Positions 6,362 to 10,907 of a stretch of DNA of 10,907 bases are shown in pieces (position 1 is the stretch's first letter; each line of letters begins with the position of its first letter). The position numbers and the translations under genes were made by a program. Origin of the DNA: Methanolinea sp. SDB (GTDB lineage Archaea; Halobacteriota; Methanomicrobia; Methanomicrobiales; Methanospirillaceae); contig LKUF01000023.1 in NCBI GenBank assembly GCA_001412335.1, positions 1 to 10,907 on the forward strand. Direction: 5' to 3'. The notes under the pieces were generated by a model. The model worked only from the letters and a program-made list of their open reading frames with translations, searched no databases and was not told the DNA's origin.

Positions 6362-7372
6362 ATGCCGTTCATCTCACGTGTTCCGGATATGAAAGCATTA
6401 AACCCGCTTTTTTGCGGGATACTCGCCAATACTGTCCTTTCGACGGTACCGGGAGTATCGGGCGCGGGACCGAGCCCGAAAAAGACGCTTCTGACCCCGG
6501 TGCTGGATGCCGAGCTGATCGGGAAGGGTGCGGTTACAAGCATGCCGCAAAAACCCGACACGCCCACGGGCTGCCCCACACCGGCATCCATCACCCGGGC
6601 AATGCTCGAGCTTGTTCAGATGTCACCCCTCTTCATCAATGCCGGTCTCGCGCACCGTCCGACAGTGCCCTGCCTGGATATGTACGGGGAACCGGGGGCC
6701 GATCCACGGTTCGCTGAAGCAGTCCCGGCCGCTGCCGGACTCTACGAGAAAGGGGCAATGGCAGGAACGATGCTGTCGCAGTTCACGGATCTCCTGGTCC
6801 TTGGTGAATGTGTTCCGGGTGGGACCAGCACGGCCATGTGCGTTCTCAGGGCTCTTGGGTACGATGCACGGGTGAGCAGCAGTTACGTGGATAACCCGGT
6901 CACGAAGAAGGAGGAGATCTGGCAGGCCGTGAAGGGACGCTTGCAGGATGCCGTGATCTCTGGTCCGCTGGATCTTGTCCGGCATACCGGGGACCCGATG
7001 ATCCCTGTCTGTGCCGGTATTGCACACACGTACACCCGGCAGCTGGTCCTTGCAGGCGGGACACAGATGCTTGCCGTTGCGGCGCTCTTAAAAGAGCTCG
7101 GGCACCGGGTTCCTCCTGTTGTGACCACCTGTTATGTCAGGGATGACCCGTCAGCCAACTTTGTCGAGGTCTCCAATGCAATCGGCGCTCAGGTCTATTT
7201 CATCGACCCGGATTTTGGCCGCCTTGGACATTCAGGACTTGCGAGGTACTGCATCGGCGAGGTCAAGGAAGGGATGGGTGCAGGCGGCGCCATGTTCATG
7301 GCGTACCTGATGGGGTATTCCCCGGATCAGATACGTGCAAAGATCTTCGAGACGGTGAATATCTACAGCTAA
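6362..7372 (+). CDS. cobT: Archaeal nicotinate-nucleotide-dimethylbenzimidazole phosphoribosyltransferase-like CobT
   Basis: A 336-residue protein of the archaeal CobT family (TIGR00303/UPF0284). It is expected to transfer phosphoribose from nicotinate mononucleotide to a lower-ligand base, giving alpha-ribazole phosphate or an analogue; in methanogens the base is often 5-hydroxybenzimidazole. Recognisable stretches are GECVPGGTSTAM (148-159), LAGGTQMLAVAALLKELG (230-247) and GEVKEGMGAGGAMFMAYL (299-316), the last in the region where the catalytic Glu of CobT enzymes lies. The start is the ATG at 6362, with a modest AGGA 5 nt before it; ATG at codon 10 (6389) is possible. It is divergent from cobZ-cobS, so its product supplies their substrate. 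Which base is used cannot be read from the sequence. Confidence 0.92.
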   Translation: MPFISRVPDMKALNPLFCGILANTVLSTVPGVSGAGPSPKKTLLTPVLDAELIGKGAVTSMPQKPDTPTGCPTPASITRAMLELVQMSPLFINAGLAHRPTVPCLDMYGEPGADPRFAEAVPAAAGLYEKGAMAGTMLSQFTDLLVLGECVPGGTSTAMCVLRALGYDARVSSSYVDNPVTKKEEIWQAVKGRLQDAVISGPLDLVRHTGDPMIPVCAGIAHTYTRQLVLAGGTQMLAVAALLKELGHRVPPVVTTCYVRDDPSANFVEVSNAIGAQVYFIDPDFGRLGHSGLARYCIGEVKEGMGAGGAMFMAYLMGYSPDQIRAKIFETVNIYS

Positions 7373-7374
7373 AA

Positions 7375-7387
7375 AAGGCCTTATAAC
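7375..7387 (+). promoter_or_regulatory. TATA promoter of guaAA, probably leaderless
   Basis: TTATAAC at 7381-7387, preceded by A/G-rich sequence, lies 24-30 nt before the guaAA ATG at 7411. No Shine-Dalgarno motif is present in between. This spacing puts the transcription start at or within a few bases of the ATG, suggesting a leaderless mRNA. It also separates guaAA from cobT, which ends 38 nt upstream. Confidence 0.5.
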
Positions 7388-7410
7388 TTCACCACACCAA
7401 TTATAGAGAA

Positions 7411-7974
7411 ATGCTTCCCGTATATGTGGTGAATAATTTCGGCCAGTTCAACCACCTTATCCAGAGGATGTTTCGGGACCTGGATATAGATGTGCAGATG
7501 ATCGGCAATGCCACCCCTCCTGAAGAGGTCGCATCAGGCTGCCGCGGGCTGGTGCTTGGAGGAGGCCCGAGCCTCTCAAGGGCCGGCAACTCCCCAAAAT
7601 ACCTGGATCTCGGGCTTCCTGTTCTTGGAATCTGTCTCGGGCTGCACGTCATTACAACAGCATCCGGAGGCGAGGTGACTCCCGGCAGGCACGGCGGGTA
7701 CGGACCTGTCGATGTCGATATCCTCGAGCATGACGATATATTCGCGGGATATCCCGGTCGTATCAGGGTATGGGCCTCGCATGCCGATGAAGTATCAGTT
7801 GTCCCGGAGGGCTTTGTCAGGCTTGCCAGCTCATCGATATGCGCGAACGAAGCCATTGCATTTCCGGACAAACACATCTACGGCCTCCAGTGGCACCCGG
7901 AAGTGAGCCACTCCGAGAACGGCCGGGTCGTATATGAGAATTTCAACAGGATCTGCCTCGAATACGGGCACTAG
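7411..7974 (+). CDS. guaAA: GMP synthase glutaminase subunit (GuaAA)
   Basis: A 187-residue class I glutamine amidotransferase. In many archaea GMP synthase is split, and this subunit supplies ammonia from glutamine to a separate ATP-pyrophosphatase subunit (GuaAB) that converts XMP to GMP. The catalytic triad is visible: C75 in GICLGLH (73-79), H162 and E164 in QWHPE (160-164). LVLGGGPSLSRAGN (47-60) forms the oxyanion-strand region, and the N-terminus MLPVYVVNNFGQFNHLI is characteristic of archaeal GuaAA. Length is normal. The GuaAB partner is not in this window. The start is the ATG at 7411, probably at the mRNA 5' end. The next gene begins 11 nt after the stop, so the downstream pair may be co-transcribed. 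Confidence 0.94.
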   Translation: MLPVYVVNNFGQFNHLIQRMFRDLDIDVQMIGNATPPEEVASGCRGLVLGGGPSLSRAGNSPKYLDLGLPVLGICLGLHVITTASGGEVTPGRHGGYGPVDVDILEHDDIFAGYPGRIRVWASHADEVSVVPEGFVRLASSSICANEAIAFPDKHIYGLQWHPEVSHSENGRVVYENFNRICLEYGH

Positions 7975-7985
7975 GGGAACGAGAC

Positions 7986-8528
7986 GTGACGATGAGGAGC
8001 CTTGAATCGCTGGCAAGAGAGATCGAGAGGATCGGCTTTCGCTGCACGGGGTGCGGTGAATGCTGCCGGAGATGCAGCGAGGATTCGGACCTTGTCATGG
8101 TCTCCCCTGCAGAGATCGCACGGATTGCAACTGCGCGATCCATGAGACCCGAAGAGATCGCCGAGCCCTTCCCGGAATCCATCGATCTCGGGAACGGGAC
8201 GACCCTCACGTTTGAATGGGCATTGAAGCGGAACGATGACCAGTGTATCTTCCTGGAAGGGAACCGGTGCACGATATATCCGGATCGACCATGGATCTGC
8301 AGGACATACCCCTTCATGCTGGATGGAGACGAGTTGCGGGTATATCCCTGCCCGGGAACGGGTGTCAGCATGGAGAGGGCCGATGCGGAAGAGATGGCAC
8401 GGCTTCTCCTTGCACGAAGGGAGGCCTGGGAAGAAGAAGAGAGACGGATCCGGTGCGTGCTGCAATCGGTATCGATCCCTGCGGGGGAGCGGGTCCTGAT
8501 AGACGGAGAAGGGATGAAGGTGCTCTGA
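7986..8528 (+). CDS. YkgJ-family Cys-cluster protein (putative Zn/Fe-chelating)
   Basis: A 180-residue cytosolic protein with the YkgJ/CxxCxxCC pattern: C20, C23, C26, C27 and C30 in RCTGCGECCRRC, C87 and C95 in DQCIFLEGNRC, C105 in YPDRPWICRTYP, and C122 in YPCPG. In this family such cysteines are thought to hold zinc or an Fe-S cluster; the biochemical role is generally unknown. The C-terminal 45 residues are helical and charged. AGGGGA lies about 8 nt before the GTG at 7986, giving that start; the ATG at 7992 is only two codons later and may be the true one. The stop TGA overlaps the next ATG by one base (TGATG, 8526-8530). Confidence 0.85.
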   Translation: MTMRSLESLAREIERIGFRCTGCGECCRRCSEDSDLVMVSPAEIARIATARSMRPEEIAEPFPESIDLGNGTTLTFEWALKRNDDQCIFLEGNRCTIYPDRPWICRTYPFMLDGDELRVYPCPGTGVSMERADAEEMARLLLARREAWEEEERRIRCVLQSVSIPAGERVLIDGEGMKVL

Positions 8529-9727
8529 TGGGGGAGATACGGATTGTGGGGACGGCGCACGTCTCTGCAAAAAGCGTCGATGAAGTGAGAGAGTCGATCG
8601 AGGAATTCAGCCCCGATCTCGTGGCAGTGGAGCTCGACAGGGGACGGTACGCTTCATTAAAGCGGCAGATGGCGGATCCGACCGTCACGGAAGTTCTCGA
8701 GGCAAAGAACTTCTCCCAGCTCCTGGTGCAGTGGATTCTTGCCTACCTCCAGAGACGGGTGGGCCTCGATGTGGGTGTCGAGCCCGGAGCCGAGATGAAG
8801 GCTGCCGTCGAGGAGGCCGAACAGCGGAATATCTCTGTCGGCTTAATCGACCGGGATATCCGGATCACGCTGCACCGTTTCTGGCGGAGCCTCTCGATCC
8901 TTGAGAAACTGCGGATGGTCTATGCCCTCGTGGTCTCCGTCGCAACGATCGACGAGGAGGAGATAGACGTCGAGGAGTTGAAGAAGCAGGACATGATCTC
9001 GATGGCGCTCGAGGAGTTCCGCCGGTTCTCCCCGAACGGGGCGCGGGCGTTGATCGATGAGCGTGACGCGTACCTGGCACACCAGTTGCATCAGCTCTCG
9101 GGCAGCCACGGGCGCATCCTCGCGGTCATCGGTGCCGGGCACGTGAAAGGAGTGAATAGCTACCTTGCAGCCCCCGAGACGATCCCACCGGTAGAGACCC
9201 TGACCGCAGAGGTGAAGTCCCGCCCCTGGGGCCTGATATTTGGGGCGGCGGTCACCTGTCTCTTCATCTTCCTTCTCATAACGCTTGCATTTTCGGGAGT
9301 GGGCCTTGATGTCCTCATCAATGCACTGGTCTACTGGGTGCTGATCCACGGTCTCCTGACTGCGGTATTCACCCTCGCCGCGAGGGGACACCCCCTGTCA
9401 GCACTCACGGGGTTTGCGGTATCGTGGCTGACGGCATTGAATCCCCTCATCGCCGCAGGATGGTTTGCGGCGCTGGTGGAGGCGAAGATCCGAAAGCCGG
9501 CCCCATCCGATTTCCGCAGGATCTTCGAGACCGAGAGTTTCGGGGAGATGATGTCCGTTCCCCTCTTCAGGGTTGTCCTGGTCGCAGCTCTTGCAAACCT
9601 CGGAAGCACCATCGGCACGATCGCCTACTTCGCCTTCATCTTCCCGGTTCTCGGAATCGATCCCGGAGTCCTGTTCACCGAGGGCCTTGCCAATATGTGG
9701 GCGGCCATCCAGGGTCTCTTCTCCTGA
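8528..9727 (+). CDS. TraB-family membrane protein
   Basis: A 399-residue member of the TraB/PrgY family. The soluble N-terminal domain shows the two GxxH motifs, GTAH (8-11) and GAGH (202-205), and VAVELD (32-37), conserved residues that in related TIKI proteins form a metalloprotease-like active site. The C-terminal part is hydrophobic: segments at about 235-256, 262-285, 290-317 and 345-375. In bacteria PrgY dampens pheromone signalling; archaeal function is unknown. The ATG at 8528 is chosen because AGGTG lies 5 nt before it, TGATG joins it to the previous stop, and homology-like sequence begins there, although the same frame is open back to 8243. Coupling implies it is made with the Cys-cluster protein. 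Confidence 0.88.
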   Translation: MGEIRIVGTAHVSAKSVDEVRESIEEFSPDLVAVELDRGRYASLKRQMADPTVTEVLEAKNFSQLLVQWILAYLQRRVGLDVGVEPGAEMKAAVEEAEQRNISVGLIDRDIRITLHRFWRSLSILEKLRMVYALVVSVATIDEEEIDVEELKKQDMISMALEEFRRFSPNGARALIDERDAYLAHQLHQLSGSHGRILAVIGAGHVKGVNSYLAAPETIPPVETLTAEVKSRPWGLIFGAAVTCLFIFLLITLAFSGVGLDVLINALVYWVLIHGLLTAVFTLAARGHPLSALTGFAVSWLTALNPLIAAGWFAALVEAKIRKPAPSDFRRIFETESFGEMMSVPLFRVVLVAALANLGSTIGTIAYFAFIFPVLGIDPGVLFTEGLANMWAAIQGLFS

Positions 9728-9731
9728 AACC

Positions 9732-9738
9732 TTTTTTT
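9732..9738 (+). terminator. Poly-T terminator after the TraB-family gene
   Basis: Seven consecutive T lie 5 bases after the TGA of the TraB-family gene, suitable for archaeal T-run termination and marking the end of the guaAA-side transcript. Confidence 0.5.
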
Positions 9739-9740
9739 AG

Positions 9741-9762
9741 AGGAGGTGAATACATTCACCCC
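9741..9762 (+). promoter_or_regulatory. Ribosome site of the surface protein inside an inverted repeat
   Basis: AGGAGGTGA (9741-9749) is a near-perfect Shine-Dalgarno match but sits 13 nt before the ATG at 9763, longer than usual. GGTGAAT (9745-9751) and ATTCACC (9754-9760) are perfect inverted arms with a 2-nt gap. As RNA, a 6-bp stem with a 4-nt loop would cover GGTGA but leave AGGA exposed, or shorten the effective distance to the ATG. Confidence 0.5.
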
Positions 9763-10746
9763 ATGGATACCGTGAGAATATTCTGTACGAGATGGCTATG
9801 TATCGCCCTCTTTTCAGGTCTCCTCCTGTGCGCCGTCCCCGCAGGTGCCACCCTCAATACCATACCTGCAATGGGAACGGTCTTTCTCGGCGAGGAAGGC
9901 CTTGACATCACTGCGACAGGGGTTGGCCCCGGATCCCAGGTTGCCTGGTACGGCCCGGGCGGAAGCGTGACCAGTGTGCCATCCGCCACAGTGACGGTGG
10001 CAGACCCGACGGACTTCTACATCTCCCCGGCAACGTTCTCGGGAAAGACGGGAGCATGGTTCCTGCTCCCATCCAATTCCCTCGCATTTTATGTCCAGGA
10101 CCCGACGCTGGAGGTTCGCGTCTATGATTACAGCCTGAATTTCGAGATAACCCCGTCCTCCAACTGGCTCCCGGCAGGCGACGCCGCAGGATTCCGGATC
10201 GAGACGAATATGTACGAGATGGCCAGGAGACCCGGTGTTTCGGGCGCCCCGGTGACCATCAGGCTGAAGGGTCCTGACGGTGTCGAGTATTCGTCGCTCG
10301 GGAGTTACTCGCTCCGGGATATCGCCGTGAGCAGGTCTCCCCAGGAGACCGGTGCCGTATGGTACACCGGAAGCTCGCTCTATCCCCGCGGCACCTACAC
10401 CGTTCTTGCCGAGTGCGATGCAAATGACATGAAGGACAATTACCCCGTGACCGGAAAGACGATCAGCACCGGGGTGACCTTTGTCATGCAGACGACAAAT
10501 CCGCTGATCGCCACACCGACAACAGACAGGACGGTGGCAACGGTGACCACCACTGCGGCGACCTCACGGCCGACGACCATGGTTACCACTGTTGCCACTA
10601 CCGTTCCCGCCACGACAGAGACAACCCCGGTGGAGACGACTGTGCCGGCGACCTCACCACCACCGACCACCACACCCGGTTTTGGGTTTATATCCATAAT
10701 TTCGGCTCTCTCTCTCGCATGTGCTCTTGCCTTCTCCCGGAGATGA
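9763..10746 (+). CDS. Secreted DUF3821-like surface protein with PGF-type sorting tail
   Basis: A 327-residue exported protein resembling the DUF3821 surface proteins of Methanomicrobiales. A signal peptide spans 1-29 (hydrophobic LCIALFSGLLLC, probable cut after AGA). The beta-rich ectodomain, about 30-245, begins LNTIPAMGTVFLGEEGLDIT. A Thr/Pro-rich linker at about 250-304, likely O-glycosylated and wall-spanning, is followed by PGFGF (305-309), a hydrophobic helix and RR at the very end. That tail is the layout of PGF-CTERM proteins, which archaeosortases process and link to lipid. It would be exposed on the cell surface or S-layer; a ligand is not evident. The ATG at 9763 is chosen because the signal peptide begins there, even though the frame is open further upstream. 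The gene appears to be a separate unit after the T-run. Confidence 0.85.
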   Translation: MDTVRIFCTRWLCIALFSGLLLCAVPAGATLNTIPAMGTVFLGEEGLDITATGVGPGSQVAWYGPGGSVTSVPSATVTVADPTDFYISPATFSGKTGAWFLLPSNSLAFYVQDPTLEVRVYDYSLNFEITPSSNWLPAGDAAGFRIETNMYEMARRPGVSGAPVTIRLKGPDGVEYSSLGSYSLRDIAVSRSPQETGAVWYTGSSLYPRGTYTVLAECDANDMKDNYPVTGKTISTGVTFVMQTTNPLIATPTTDRTVATVTTTAATSRPTTMVTTVATTVPATTETTPVETTVPATSPPPTTTPGFGFISIISALSLACALAFSRR

Positions 10747-10748
10747 GG

Positions 10749-10780
10749 GAGGAGGCATACCTCTTTTTTAAAGCCTCCTC
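10749..10780 (+). terminator. Hairpin plus poly-T terminator after the surface-protein gene
   Basis: GAGG (10752-10755), a 4-nt loop and CCTC (10760-10763) run straight into six T (10764-10769), like a small intrinsic terminator. A competing, larger stem is GAGGAGGC (10749-10756) with GCCTCCTC (10773-10780), a perfect 8-bp match around a 16-nt loop. It starts 3 nt after the stop codon. Confidence 0.65.
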
Positions 10781-10787
10781 GCTGTTT

Positions 10788-10862
10788 TGTGAGGGGAGAC
10801 TGAATCGATTTGTTATCTACATAGCAATTCAGTCACTGAACTGCCGCCGGGACGTCCTCACA
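10788..10862. repeat. Two nested perfect inverted repeats in the 3' intergenic region
   Basis: The outer arms are TGTGAGG (10788-10794) and CCTCACA (10856-10862). The inner arms are GACTGAAT (10798-10805) and ATTCAGTC (10827-10834), around a 21-nt loop. A third element, ACTGAA (10835-10840), makes TTCAGT-C-ACTGAA at 10828-10840 and would compete with the inner stem. No coding frame crosses it. It could be a small structured RNA, an untranslated leader for a gene beyond the window, or a small element. The remaining bases to 10907 are AT-rich and show nothing I recognise. Confidence 0.45.
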
Positions 10863-10907
10863 TAACTCATACACAATTGCTCAAATTTTGACTGTGAATC
10901 AGCCTCG

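Noticed and set aside
8243..8527. N-terminal extension of the TraB-family frame
   Set aside because: It overlaps the Cys-cluster gene in another frame; the ATG at 8528 has AGGTG before it, a TGATG junction, and starts directly at conserved TraB sequence.
9424..9762. N-terminal extension of the surface-protein frame
   Set aside because: It lies over the TraB-family coding sequence and would bury the clear signal peptide that begins at 9763.
10788..10862. tRNA or CRISPR repeat
   Set aside because: No TPsiC-like GGTTCRA, no cloverleaf with an anticodon stem, and only a single copy of the inverted repeat.
1..10907. Mobile element, phage or defence system
   Set aside because: No transposase, integrase, terminal repeats with target duplication, toxin pairs or nuclease/helicase genes are visible; gene composition is uniform.

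Overview
The window comes from a euryarchaeal methanogen, most likely of the order Methanomicrobiales. The evidence is an archaeal EF-1alpha followed by ribosomal protein S10, an archaeal-type split GMP synthase glutaminase (GuaAA), an archaeal CobT and CobZ, a stand-alone siroheme/ferredoxin sulfite-reductase-like protein of the kind found in methanogens, a TraB-family membrane protein, and a secreted DUF3821-like surface protein with a PGF-type C-terminal sorting tail. GGTGA/GGAGG ribosome sites, archaeal TATA boxes and poly-T terminators agree. The genus cannot be fixed from sequence alone.

Layout. Positions 1-489 hold no convincing gene but a cluster of degenerate GC-rich repeats (two good copies of a roughly 90-nt unit plus decayed pieces). 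Positions 490-3730 on the minus strand form a compact three-gene operon read as tuf (EF-1alpha), rps10, and a large GT-C-type membrane protein of the Agl23/TIGR03663 family. It has its own TATA promoter and a leader inverted repeat. A small Cys-containing protein at 3906-4202 (+) converges on the next block and shares a CTAG stop overlap with it.

Positions 4199-6285 (-) carry cobZ, cobS and a Dsr-LP gene. cobT at 6362 (+) is divergent from cobZ across a 76-nt gap. CobT (lower-ligand phosphoribosyl transfer), CobS (joining of the lower ligand to adenosylcobinamide-GDP) and CobZ (phosphate removal) together make the nucleotide-loop end of cobamide synthesis, the cofactor of methanogen methyltransferases. 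The Dsr-LP gene, whose product should carry siroheme, another uroporphyrinogen-III-derived macrocycle, lies directly behind cobS.

Positions 7411-9727 (+) hold guaAA, a YkgJ-type Cys-cluster protein and a TraB-family membrane protein, tightly packed and, in the last two, stop-start coupled. They are followed by the surface protein at 9763-10746, whose ribosome site lies inside a perfect inverted repeat. The final 160 nt contain a hairpin/poly-T terminator and two nested inverted repeats with no gene.

Most of the window is ordinary methanogen housekeeping. I see no CRISPR array, insertion sequence, defence island or obviously new multi-gene system. The points most worth a second look are the cobZ-cobS-dsrLP linkage, the small Cys protein, the Agl23 gene attached to tuf-rps10, the palindrome over the surface-protein ribosome site, the 5' repeat cluster and the nested inverted repeats at the end.
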